Positions 23,756 to 31,432 of a DNA stretch of 43,938 nucleotides are shown here, piece by piece (within the stretch, counting starts at the first letter, position 1; the number at the start of each line of letters is the position of its first letter). Source of the stretch: Firmicutes bacterium UBA911 (lineage in GTDB: Bacteria; Bacillota; Desulfotomaculia; Desulfotomaculales; Desulforudaceae); assembly GCA_002294005.1 (NCBI GenBank), contig DBEH01000001.1:42257-86194 (forward strand), given 5' to 3'. The notes under the pieces were generated by a model that saw nothing but the letters and a program-made list of their open reading frames with translations, did no database searches and was not told where the DNA came from. Position numbers and translations under genes: made by a program.

Positions 23756-24481
23756 CTACCCGAAACGGTAGATCTCTTTCTTGAGGCGGTTGATGATTCG
23801 TTTTTCGAGGCGTGAAATGTAGGATTGGGAGATGCCCAACAGGTCGGCCACTTCTTTCTGCGTCTTTTCTTCCCCATTGTTCAGGCCGAAGCGCAGTTCC
23901 ATAATCTTGCGCTCACGGTGGGTCAGTTTCTGGAGGGCCAGGCGGAGCAGCTTGTGATCAACCTCCATCTCCAGGTCTTTATAGATAATGTCGGAGTCGG
24001 TGCCCAACACGTCCGAAAGCAAGAGTTCGTTGCCGTCCCAGTCTATGTTCAACGGCTCCTCGAAAGAGATTTCGCCACGGACCCTGCTGTTGCGCCGCAG
24101 GTACATTAAGATTTCATTTTCAATGCACCGCGAAGCATAGGTGGCCAACTTGATCCGCTTACGAGGATCGAAGGTGTTCACCGCCTTGATCAGGCCGATG
24201 GTTCCGATGGACACGAGATCCTCAATCCCCACACCGGTGCTTTCAAACTTGCGCGCGATATAGACTACCAGGCGCAGGTTGCGTTCGATCAGGGTGCTGC
24301 GCACCCCGTGGTCGCCGGCCTCCAAACGGTTGATTAATCCCGTCTCCTCGTCCAGGGTGAGCGGCGGCGGCAGGGTTTCGCTACTGCCGACATAATGCCC
24401 CTCGGGATGATAGCCGACACTCCGCAGGAGCCTAACCGCCAGTAGCCGCAGGTAAAGCCTGATCTGCCAGGCTTGACGCAC
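23756..24481 (-). CDS. sigE: RNA polymerase sigma-E factor precursor (early mother cell)
   Basis: Pro-sigma-E of 241 aa. Residues 1-27 form the membrane-associated, amphipathic pro-sequence (IRLYLRLLAVRLLRSVGYHP) that SpoIIGA removes; the processing region reads HYVGSSETLPPPLT, close to the Bacillus YYIGGSEALPPPLS. Region 2 is nearly identical to the family (IERNLRLVVYIARKFESTG, GIEDLVSIGTIGLIKAVNTF, then YASRCIENEILMYLRRNSR), as is LNIDWDGNELLLSDVLGTD. Region 4 has LLGISQSYISRLEKRI. The GTG start follows AAGGGGGGAT. It lies 15 bases after spoIIGA, its protease gene. Confidence 0.97.
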   Translation of the reverse strand: MRQAWQIRLYLRLLAVRLLRSVGYHPEGHYVGSSETLPPPLTLDEETGLINRLEAGDHGVRSTLIERNLRLVVYIARKFESTGVGIEDLVSIGTIGLIKAVNTFDPRKRIKLATYASRCIENEILMYLRRNSRVRGEISFEEPLNIDWDGNELLLSDVLGTDSDIIYKDLEMEVDHKLLRLALQKLTHRERKIMELRFGLNNGEEKTQKEVADLLGISQSYISRLEKRIINRLKKEIYRFG

Positions 24482-24496
24482 ACTTATCCCCCCTTG

Positions 24497-25417
24497 TCAG
24501 AATCCGGCCGCCTTCTCTAAAAGCCGCGGATTGACGAGCGCCCGGTAGGTGGCCTCGGGACACAGTTGGCGGTGGTATATTCCGATCACTACCTTGCGCA
24601 CCCGGATGTTTTCCGAGCCGTACCGGATTTCGACCTCATCCGGCCGGAACCCCAGCAACAGCCCGCTGCTGCGCCCCAGGGACTGAAAGGGGATTACCCT
24701 GAACCTGCCGGCCCACCGGCTATCGCCCAGACCCTTCAGCACGCGGGCGAGATCCGGTTCCTCCCCGGTCTCGAAGGCCGAGTGGACTTCGGGCGGCAAC
24801 AATTCCCGCACAGCGTTGAATTCCACCACCACCACCGGGTGATTGGTCAGCGGGTCGGAGAGTTGGTTGCCGGTGTCGAGCAGGGCGTTGACCGAAAGGC
24901 TTCTTCCGTGGGTACGGATCCGTACCGGGATGTGAAACAGCCCTTTCAATCGCCGCCGCCTCAAAAAGACACCCCCGCTGCGCCCTACCAGCCACATCAC
25001 CGCCAGCGCGGCCGTCACGGCCGGCCAGAAGTAGCCCCGCGGCACCTCCAGGAAGCCGGCCGCGCCGGCTGGCTCGCCGCCGCCGAAGAAATAGGTGAGT
25101 CCGAACACCAACCCGCCCAGCCCAAAGGACGCCAGATAGAAAATCACGAAACACGCCCCGAACTTGCGAACCGGTTGCGGGTAAAAGGCGGCGGCCAGCA
25201 TCAGCAGGGAAACGCCGACCTTGGCCGGCATTCCCGTCAACCAGCCCGGCGCCGGCAAAAACACTAGCAGGACATAGGCGGCGCCGAGCGCGGCGGCGCC
25301 CAGAAGCCGCCGGAAGGTGGCGGGAACCAGGGCCACCCGGGCGGTGAACCAAAGGATGGTGAAGTTCATGAGCACGTTGCCCAGGAAGAACTCGTCCAGA
25401 TACACGGTGTACGTCAC
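24497..25417 (-). CDS. spoIIGA: Sporulation sigma-E processing peptidase SpoIIGA
   Basis: Membrane aspartic protease of about 306 aa that cleaves pro-sigma-E on receiving the SpoIIR signal. The N-terminal half has five hydrophobic segments (starting TVYLDEFFLGNVLMNFTILW), and the cytoplasmic half carries the catalytic motif in VNALLDTGNQLSDPLTNHPV, followed by FRVIPFQSLGRSSGLLLGF. The start is ambiguous: GTG 25417 and GTG 25429 lie after a GGGGGG run, and the frame is open to 25447. It is coupled in position to sigE, as in all spore formers. Confidence 0.93.
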   Translation of the reverse strand: MTYTVYLDEFFLGNVLMNFTILWFTARVALVPATFRRLLGAAALGAAYVLLVFLPAPGWLTGMPAKVGVSLLMLAAAFYPQPVRKFGACFVIFYLASFGLGGLVFGLTYFFGGGEPAGAAGFLEVPRGYFWPAVTAALAVMWLVGRSGGVFLRRRRLKGLFHIPVRIRTHGRSLSVNALLDTGNQLSDPLTNHPVVVVEFNAVRELLPPEVHSAFETGEEPDLARVLKGLGDSRWAGRFRVIPFQSLGRSSGLLLGFRPDEVEIRYGSENIRVRKVVIGIYHRQLCPEATYRALVNPRLLEKAAGF

Positions 25418-25447
25418 GCAAAGCCGCACCCCCCCAATCCCTACCAC

Positions 25448-25478
25448 TTTATATGACTTGAACCAAAGATTATGCCAA
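25448..25478 (-). promoter_or_regulatory. Candidate spoIIGA-sigE promoter
   Basis: Minus strand: TTGGCA, 19 bases, TATAAA. In Bacillus the spoIIG promoter has an over-long spacer that is rescued by Spo0A-P; the long spacer here is in keeping with this, but I see no clear 0A box. The -35 adjoins the ftsZ terminator's T-run. Confidence 0.35.
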
Positions 25479-25513
25479 AAACAAAACCCCGGTTCCTATT
25501 ATAGCAACCGGGG
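25478..25513 (-). terminator. Terminator of the dcw operon after ftsZ
   Basis: An 8-bp perfect stem (CCCCGGTT / AACCGGGG) with an 11-base loop, followed on the minus strand by TTTTGTTTTTGG. It ends the rsmH-to-ftsZ run and insulates spoIIGA. Confidence 0.88.
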
Positions 25514-25584
25514 CTGGAAAAACCTGTAAAAAGGTAGCCGGGGGTCCGGTTTTTTTATCGACGGTATCGGCTATTCTGTTTCCT

Positions 25585-26637
25585 CTACCGTCTCCGCAGA
25601 AACTCAGGAATATCGAGGTCGTCATGAGTGGTAAATGGGCGCAGCTCATCTTCGGGTGCCGCAGCGGCGGCCTGGCGCACCGCCTCCAATTCGAAACCGG
25701 TGGCGATCACCGTCACCCGGACCTCGTCATTCATCGCTTCGTCAATGACGGCCCCAAAGATGATGTTCGCCTCCGGATCCACCGCCTGGGCAATGATCTC
25801 GGCGGCTTCGTTGACCTCAAACAGCCCGAGCGAACTGCCGCCGGTGATGTTCAAAAGAACGCCGCGCGCTCCGTCCACCGAGGTCTCCAGGAGCGGGCTG
25901 GAAATCGCCATCCGGGCCGCTTCCGCCGCCCGGTTATCGCCGGACGCCGTGCCTATGCCCATCAAGGCCGAACTCGTCTCCTTCATGATCGTCTTTACGT
26001 CGGCGAAGTCAAGGTTGATGAGTCCCGGCACCGCAATCAGATCGGAAATCCCTTGGACCCCTTGTCTCAAAACGTCGTCGGCGATACGGAAAGCCTCGAT
26101 GATGGACGTGTTCTTTTCAATTACTTGCAAAAGCTTATCGTTTGGAATGGTGATCAGGGTGTCCACCCGGGTCCGCAGATTCTCAATTCCCGAGTCGGCC
26201 TGCTGATAGCGCTTACGCCCCTCGAAGGTGAACGGGCGGGTCACCACGCCCACCGTGAGCGCTCCCAAATCCCGGGCCACCTCGGCCACAATGGGCGCCC
26301 CGCCGGTGCCGGTGCCCCCGCCCATGCCGGCGGTGACAAACACCATGTCCGCCCCCTTCAAACCCTGGACCAACTCGTTCCGGCTTTCCTCGGCCGCTTT
26401 CTGCCCGATCTCGGGGTTGCCCCCCGCGCCGAGGCCTTTGGTGAGCTTGGTCCCGATTTGGATTTTATAGCTGCACAGGGATACCGCCAGTGCTTGCGCG
26501 TCGGTGTTGATGGCGATGAACCCCACGCCTTTCAGCCCTGCGCTGATCATCCGGTTCACGGCGTTGTTGCCGCCCCCGCCGACGCCCACCACCTTGATAT
26601 TCGCAAAACTGCTGGCTTCCAATTCCAGATCTATCAC
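25585..26637 (-). CDS. ftsZ: Cell-division protein FtsZ
   Basis: Tubulin-like GTPase of 350 aa that forms the Z-ring. The start GTG 26637 is set by GAAAGGAGGAG upstream; the frame opens at 26685 but the extra residues are not conserved. GTP-binding elements are VGVGGGGNNAVNRM, the tubulin signature GMGGGTGTGGAP, and the T7 loop DFADVKTIM. The short linker ends in the conserved C-terminal peptide DDLDIPEFLRRR, which binds membrane tethers such as SepF. ftsA, normally just upstream, is absent. It is the last gene of the dcw run. Confidence 0.97.
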   Translation of the reverse strand: MIDLELEASSFANIKVVGVGGGGNNAVNRMISAGLKGVGFIAINTDAQALAVSLCSYKIQIGTKLTKGLGAGGNPEIGQKAAEESRNELVQGLKGADMVFVTAGMGGGTGTGGAPIVAEVARDLGALTVGVVTRPFTFEGRKRYQQADSGIENLRTRVDTLITIPNDKLLQVIEKNTSIIEAFRIADDVLRQGVQGISDLIAVPGLINLDFADVKTIMKETSSALMGIGTASGDNRAAEAARMAISSPLLETSVDGARGVLLNITGGSSLGLFEVNEAAEIIAQAVDPEANIIFGAVIDEAMNDEVRVTVIATGFELEAVRQAAAAAPEDELRPFTTHDDLDIPEFLRRR

Positions 26638-26702
26638 CCGGCTCCTCCTTTCGCGCGTGCGGCGCACGGCACTAGTATTCAACACCCAGGCGAAAATTCC
26701 CT

Positions 26703-27059
26703 TTAGCCGGCTTCATTTTTTCTGCCAACCACGTAGCGGCGGATGATGCCCAGGTTTTGAAACAACCGTACGCCGAAGGCGACCACCGCGGCGATGTATA
26801 TGTCCACCCCGAGCCGGTCTCCGATAAATACCAGAAGCGCGGCCATCAGGGCGTTACCTGCGAAACCGGACAAGAACACGAGGTTATCGAACTTCTCTTC
26901 CAAAGCGGCCCTGATTCCGCCGAACACCGAGTCCAGCGCGGCCAGGATGGCGATTCCCAGGTATTTGGCGTATGCCGGCGGCAGGAACGCGGGAATGCTC
27001 ATCCCGATTCCGAACCCGATGGCCAAACCGATCACTGCCAACCAGATGCTAACCCACAC
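26703..27059 (-). CDS. sbp: Small basic protein Sbp (DUF1290)
   Basis: Membrane protein of 118 aa with three to four hydrophobic segments and the DUF1290 pattern: AIGFGIGMSIP, then YLGIAILAALDSVFGGIRAALEEKFD, and GDRLGVDIYIAAVVAFGVRLFQNLGIIRR. Function is unknown; in Bacillus sbp lies between ylxX and ftsA. Here the next gene is ftsZ, 65 bases on. GTG start; 4 bases after ylxX. Confidence 0.92.
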   Translation of the reverse strand: MWVSIWLAVIGLAIGFGIGMSIPAFLPPAYAKYLGIAILAALDSVFGGIRAALEEKFDNLVFLSGFAGNALMAALLVFIGDRLGVDIYIAAVVAFGVRLFQNLGIIRRYVVGRKNEAG

Positions 27060-27063
27060 GCGA

Positions 27064-27768
27064 CTACACTCCTTCCCTCAGCGGCTGGGCGTATTCCGGG
27101 CGGGGGCGGCCCAGGTATGCCGGCAGCACCAGTTCAGTTCTGGTTTCAATGACTACGTTGATGCCCCAATCCCGCAGGGTCTCGGCCAGCCCCCCGGGAA
27201 ACTCCAGCGCCTTGACCAGGTCGTCGGGGTTGCCGATCGCCTGAATCCGGTAGGGGGCCGATACGCGTTCCAGGTTAACGTTGATGAACGGTCCGGCCTG
27301 CCGGATTTCGCTCGAGGCGGTCATCCGCTGGTCATTGACCGCGATCGCCTCCGCTCCGGCCGCCCGGAGTTCATTTACCACGCGCAGGAGGTCTTCGTCA
27401 CGCACGGTGAACAAAAACCCGTCCGGCCGGTCAACGCCCGGCACGTTATGCAGGATAAGCTCCACACCGGGCCCAGCCACCCCGGTGAGACCGGCCAGAA
27501 CCATGTGCTTTTCAATTTCGGCCCGCAAAGCGAACTCGGCCTGCTCAATGCCCTGCCGGGCCGTCTTCACCTTATTGTCCATTTGCCGGACCTCCGCCGA
27601 CAGGCTCTCCCTTTCCAGCGCCAATTCCCTAAGTTCGGCGGTCAGGATGCGGCCCCGGTCGTGCGGAGGCAGGGGCGGCTCCGGAAGTTCCAGCAGCCGC
27701 ACTTGAAATCCCACTAAAAGGCCCAGGAGCAGCCCCACCACGGCGATGGAAAAGTACCGGGGGTGCAT
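27064..27768 (-). CDS. ylxX: DUF881-family protein (YlxX-like)
   Basis: Protein of 234 aa with one N-terminal membrane segment (FSIAVVGLLLGLLVGFQV), a coiled coil (about 40-80), and the DUF881 domain: GPGVELILHNVP, DEDLLRVVNELRAAGAEAIAVNDQRM, VSAPYRIQAIGNPDDLVKAL and GINVVIETRTELVLPAY. It is the second of two adjacent DUF881 genes that share order and domain structure and probably arose by duplication. Role unknown; the position suggests division or wall assembly. Confidence 0.9.
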   Translation of the reverse strand: MHPRYFSIAVVGLLLGLLVGFQVRLLELPEPPLPPHDRGRILTAELRELALERESLSAEVRQMDNKVKTARQGIEQAEFALRAEIEKHMVLAGLTGVAGPGVELILHNVPGVDRPDGFLFTVRDEDLLRVVNELRAAGAEAIAVNDQRMTASSEIRQAGPFINVNLERVSAPYRIQAIGNPDDLVKALEFPGGLAETLRDWGINVVIETRTELVLPAYLGRPRPEYAQPLREGV

Positions 27769-27773
27769 CAGCC

Positions 27774-28487
27774 TTAGGAACCCCCTTCCCGAGAAAGCGG
27801 ACGCGCGTAGTTGAAGGTGGTCGGCCCGGTGTACGCCGGTATGCCGGCCTCCGCCACCCGGCGCACCGTGACCTGGATGCCCCAGTACTTCAGGGTGTCC
27901 ATCACACCGTCCCGCATTTCAAGCGCCGCAATCATGGTGTCCTGATTCCCGATCGCCGTGATCACGTAGGGAGGGGTCAACCGTTTGGTCTTGTTTACCC
28001 GGACGGCTGGACCGATGCACATCACCTCACTGGTGGCCACGATCCGTTCCCCGTTGATCGCCAGCGCTTCCGCCCCGGCGGCGCGCAACTCGTTCAACAC
28101 CCGCACCAGATCCTCATCGTGCACAACATAAAGGTTCGGATCCTGCCCCATTTGCGAAGGCAGGCTGCTGTCACTCAAAACTACTTCGATTCCCGGTCCG
28201 GTCACCGACGACACGCCGGACTGGATACGCACCGTCTCCAGTTCGTTGCGCAGACGCCCGTGTGGCGCCTCCCCGGCCACCTGGTCCAACTCGTTCCGGA
28301 GTTCGGTGTTCCGGGCACGCAACGCGTCCCGCTCCGCACGGGACGCCTCCACCTCCTGAGCCAACTGCTCAATTCGTTGGACGGTGGTGGTCTGAACCTT
28401 TTCCTGCTGCGCCCTGAACTGCGTGGACAGCATCAGGCCGAGAACGAGGCCGATAATAATCAGAGCCCACCGGAACCTACTCCTCAA
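27774..28487 (-). CDS. ylxW: DUF881-family protein (YlxW-like)
   Basis: Protein of about 237 aa, paralogous to the next gene: membrane segment (FRWALIIIGLVLGLMLSTQF), coiled coil (about 30-75), then GPGIEVVLSDSS, DEDLVRVLNELRAAGAEALAINGERI, PPYVITAIGNQDTMIAAL and GIQVTVRRVAEAGIPAY. The GGAGGTG ribosome site fits TTG 28487 best; an in-frame ATG occurs at 28505, on top of that site. It overlaps the ftsQ end by 11 bases. Confidence 0.88.
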   Translation of the reverse strand: MRSRFRWALIIIGLVLGLMLSTQFRAQQEKVQTTTVQRIEQLAQEVEASRAERDALRARNTELRNELDQVAGEAPHGRLRNELETVRIQSGVSSVTGPGIEVVLSDSSLPSQMGQDPNLYVVHDEDLVRVLNELRAAGAEALAINGERIVATSEVMCIGPAVRVNKTKRLTPPYVITAIGNQDTMIAALEMRDGVMDTLKYWGIQVTVRRVAEAGIPAYTGPTTFNYARPLSREGGS

Positions 28488-29184
28488 CACCGCCACCTCC
28501 GGCATACTTCACCACAGCCTTGTCGGGCTCCGAAAGGTCGATATACTCCACCTTGCGGCCGTCATCCCGGACCAGCGTCAGCACCTCCACCAACAGCGCG
28601 CCCTTGTGTTCCAGACGCTCAAGCCGGCCCAGGCGGATTTCGATTCCATCAATAGTATAAAGGACCAGCCGGAGATCCTCTCCGAACCAGACCTCAGAAA
28701 GCCCGGCCACCACTTCCTCCGGCAGTCTCTTTACGGCCTCCAGGGTTCGCGGCAAGTTGGGGTTCCCGAGCTGAACACCGGTGATAACAGGCAAACCATC
28801 CCAGCCCTTCCTCTTTTTGCGCACCGGAACCCCTTCCACGTCCACCTCCCAGAATTCCCCCTGAACACTCAAGAGGGCCACCGGCACTCTTTCGGCCACC
28901 GTAATGCGGACCGTCGAAGGGAACTCCCGGACCAGCCGGGCCTCCCGAACAGCGGGGAGTGCTTCGAGGCGGTCCTGAGCATCCCCTGTTTGAGCCCGGA
29001 AGATGTTGGTTCCGGGAACCAGCCCGCTGGCGGCGATAATCTCTTCAGCCTGCAGCCAAAGGTTGCCCTCCACGGTAATAGTGCTAATCTCAAACAACGG
29101 CGAACCAACGAGGATAAACCCCGCCACAAGGATGATCATCGAAAACAGGATGGTTTCCCACCAGTTGAGCCTCGGTCCGGGCAC
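28477..29184 (-). CDS. ftsQ: Cell-division protein FtsQ/DivIB
   Basis: Bitopic septal protein of 235 aa that with FtsL and FtsB/DivIC controls septal peptidoglycan synthesis. After a short cytoplasmic start comes one membrane helix (ILFSMIILVAGFILVGSPLF), the POTRA domain (ISTITVEGNLWLQAEEIIAASGLVPGTNIF), then the FtsQ beta domain (RLVREFPSTVRITVAERVPVALL). The C-terminal tail is Gly/Glu-rich. GTG 29184 has AGGGGG seven bases upstream; the longer frame to 29250 has no such signal. Confidence 0.92.
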   Translation of the reverse strand: MPGPRLNWWETILFSMIILVAGFILVGSPLFEISTITVEGNLWLQAEEIIAASGLVPGTNIFRAQTGDAQDRLEALPAVREARLVREFPSTVRITVAERVPVALLSVQGEFWEVDVEGVPVRKKRKGWDGLPVITGVQLGNPNLPRTLEAVKRLPEEVVAGLSEVWFGEDLRLVLYTIDGIEIRLGRLERLEHKGALLVEVLTLVRDDGRKVEYIDLSEPDKAVVKYAGGGGVEE

Positions 29185-29262
29185 GTCCAATCCCCCTGAA
29201 TAATACGTAATTATAACCCCGGCACCGGAACTTGTCCAAATCCAAACCAAACAAGGGGCGGG

Positions 29263-30516
29263 CTATGCCCGCGCCCTTATGATCTCTGCTCCCAGATTGC
29301 GGAATTTTTCTTCCAGTTTCTCGTAACCCCGGTCAATATGCCCGGCCCGCCCGACCACGGTGGTGTTTTCGGCGCCCAGCCCGGCCAGGACGAGAGCCGC
29401 GCCCGCCCGCAGGTCGGAGGCTTCCACGAGCGCTCCGCTCAAGTTCCCCTTGCCTTTGATGATCGCCGTGTTGCCTTCCACCCGGATGTCCGCCCCCAGG
29501 CGCCTCAGCTCGGGAACGTGCTTAAAACGGTTCTCGAAAATGGTTTCGGTCACCGTGGAGGTTCCCTCAGCCAGACCCAGCAAGGCCACGAACTGGGGCT
29601 GCATGTCGGTGGGGAAGCCCGGGTAAGGCAGCGTCCTGACGTCTATGGCTTTGGGCCGTTCCGGGCCGCGGATGTGGACGGCGTTTCCGGCCGCTTCAAA
29701 TTCGGCCCCGGTCTCCCGGAGTTTAGCCAGAACCGGTTCTAGGTGTTCCGGGATGATGCTCTCCACCGTCACCTCGCCTCCGGTGACGGCGGCCGCCACC
29801 AAGTAGGTGCCGGCTTCGATCCGGTCGGGGACCACCGTGTGCCGGCAGGGATTAAGACTGCTCACTCCTTCGATGTGGATTACGCCGGTCCCCGCCCCGC
29901 TGATCCTGGCGCCCATCTGGTTCAGATAATCCTGCAAATCGGCGATTTCCGGCTCCCGGGCCGCGTTCCGGATGGTGGTACGGCCGCGGGCCAGGGTGGC
30001 GGCCATCATGATGTTCTCCGTAGCGCCGACGCTGGGAACGTCGAGATAGATGTCGGCGCCCACCAGCCCTGCGGCTTCGGCCCGGATAAAACCCGCCCGC
30101 TCCTCGATTCGTGCCCCCAGAGCACGCATCCCCCGCAGGTGCAGATCCATCGGCCGCGAACCGATATTACAGCCCCCGGGCTGAGAAATGAGCACGGAGC
30201 CAAACCGCCCGAGGAGCGGGCCGAGTACAAGGTTGGATGCCCGCATTTTGCGCATTAAATCCTCGCCGATTTCCCGGGGCGCCACGTTGCGGTTGTCAAT
30301 CCGGAGGCAGTGGTCCTCCCGGTTGATGCGGGCCCCGAGGTACTCCAAAAGCTCGACCATCACCCCCACGTCTTGCAGATTCGGCACGTTTTTGATGAAA
30401 GACTCTCCCCCGCACAAGAGGCTGGCCCCCAGTATCGGGAGCACGGCATTTTTCGCGCCGCTGACCGCAATGGTCCCCTTAAGGCGGTTTCCCCCCTTGA
30501 TGATAATGCGCTCCAT
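29263..30516 (-). CDS. murA: UDP-N-acetylglucosamine 1-carboxyvinyltransferase
   Basis: First committed step of peptidoglycan synthesis, adding enolpyruvate from PEP to UDP-GlcNAc; 417 aa. The two-lobed EPSP-synthase-like fold shows IKGGNRLKGTIAVSGAKNAVLPIL at the start, with the Lys-Asn pair, and the fosfomycin-target Cys in QPGGCNIGSRPMDLHL. Further marks are TIRNAAREPEIADL, PYPGFPTDMQPQ and RAGAALVLAGLGAENTT. It lies 13 bases after murB. In Bacillus this locus holds murG-murB-divIB, with murA elsewhere in most strains; the murC-murB-murA order is common in Clostridia. Confidence 0.97.
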   Translation of the reverse strand: MERIIIKGGNRLKGTIAVSGAKNAVLPILGASLLCGGESFIKNVPNLQDVGVMVELLEYLGARINREDHCLRIDNRNVAPREIGEDLMRKMRASNLVLGPLLGRFGSVLISQPGGCNIGSRPMDLHLRGMRALGARIEERAGFIRAEAAGLVGADIYLDVPSVGATENIMMAATLARGRTTIRNAAREPEIADLQDYLNQMGARISGAGTGVIHIEGVSSLNPCRHTVVPDRIEAGTYLVAAAVTGGEVTVESIIPEHLEPVLAKLRETGAEFEAAGNAVHIRGPERPKAIDVRTLPYPGFPTDMQPQFVALLGLAEGTSTVTETIFENRFKHVPELRRLGADIRVEGNTAIIKGKGNLSGALVEASDLRAGAALVLAGLGAENTTVVGRAGHIDRGYEKLEEKFRNLGAEIIRARA

Positions 30517-30529
30517 ATGTCACCCCGCC

Positions 30530-31432
30530 TTAGAAATCGCCTATCAGTTTCACCTCTAGTCCCAATTCGATTCCGAATCTATCACCTACCAACTGGCGTA
30601 TTTGCCTGATCAACTCCAGGATGTCCCGTGCCGTGGCCCCGCCCGTATTCAGCACAAAATTCGCGTGCTTGTGCGACACCGTGGCGCCCCCCACCCGCAG
30701 GCCTTTCCCGCCTGCGGCCTCAATCAGCCCGCCGGCCGAATCGCCCGGCGGGTTCTTGAACACGCAACCCGCACTCGGCTGGTCAAGCGGCTGTGTTTCC
30801 CGGCGCCGGTTTAAAAAGCGCTCGATTTCGCGGCCGATTTCGTTCTTGTCTTTCGGAAAACAACGCAAGGCCGCCGCGGTGACAATTTCCGTTCCGGCCT
30901 GGATGTCGCTCCATCGGTACCGGAAACCGAGTTGGCTCACCGCCCGCCGTTCAACCGTTCCCGAGCGGTCGACCACCGTGACCTCTTCCACCCGGTCCCC
31001 CATGCACAACCCGTTGGCGCCTGCGTTCATTACCACCGCCCCGCCCAACGACGCCGGAATCCCGGCCATAAACTCGAGTCCGCCCAGACCGGAAGCTTGC
31101 GCCGTCCGGGCCAAACGCGAAAGTCTGACTCCGCCCTGCGCCAGGATTATGTTCCCGTCGAGTTCCACCCGGTCCATACCGGTACCCATCCGGACCACGA
31201 CCCCCCGCAAGCCCGCGTCACTTACCAGCAAGTTGGAGCCGTTACCCATCACGGTCAGCGGTAGCCCACGCTCGGCGGCAAAACGCAGCACGAACCGCAG
31301 GTCTTCAACCGCAGCCGGTTCCACGAAAAAATCAGCCGGGCCGCCGACGCGCCAGGTAGTGTGGGCCCCCAGCATCTCGCCTGCGCGTACCGAACCCCTG
31401 ATTCCCGCTTTCAGGCCCAGGTAGACTTCCAT
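30530..31432 (-). CDS. murB: UDP-N-acetylenolpyruvoylglucosamine reductase
   Basis: FAD/NADPH enzyme of 300 aa that makes UDP-MurNAc from MurA's product. FAD-binding marks are HTTWRVGGPADFFVEP, VMGNGSNLLVSDAGLRG and EFMAGIPASLGGAVVMNAGA. The catalytic serine lies in QPSAGCVFKNPPGDSAGGLIEAAG, and SHKHANFVLNTG follows. The ATG at 31432 overlaps the murC stop by one base (TAATG) and has GGAGGGAAGG upstream; the frame opens earlier at 31477 without support. Confidence 0.96.
   Translation of the reverse strand: MEVYLGLKAGIRGSVRAGEMLGAHTTWRVGGPADFFVEPAAVEDLRFVLRFAAERGLPLTVMGNGSNLLVSDAGLRGVVVRMGTGMDRVELDGNIILAQGGVRLSRLARTAQASGLGGLEFMAGIPASLGGAVVMNAGANGLCMGDRVEEVTVVDRSGTVERRAVSQLGFRYRWSDIQAGTEIVTAAALRCFPKDKNEIGREIERFLNRRRETQPLDQPSAGCVFKNPPGDSAGGLIEAAGGKGLRVGGATVSHKHANFVLNTGGATARDILELIRQIRQLVGDRFGIELGLEVKLIGDF

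Noticed and set aside
23593..23877. N-terminal extension of sigG up to 23877
   Set aside because: The extra residues overlap sigE, are unlike sigma-G proteins and have no ribosome site, while GTG 23592 gives the canonical start.
25530..25556. A CCGG-GGGT-CCGG palindrome followed by TTTTTTT on the plus strand
   Set aside because: The stem is only 4 bp and no plus-strand gene ends nearby; the stronger hairpin at 25487-25513 serves the minus-strand operon.
25624..26706. A 360-codon open frame antisense to ftsZ
   Set aside because: It is the high-GC shadow of ftsZ. It has no ribosome site and no family similarity. The same holds for long antisense frames over dacF (18-971), pgeF, murE and others.
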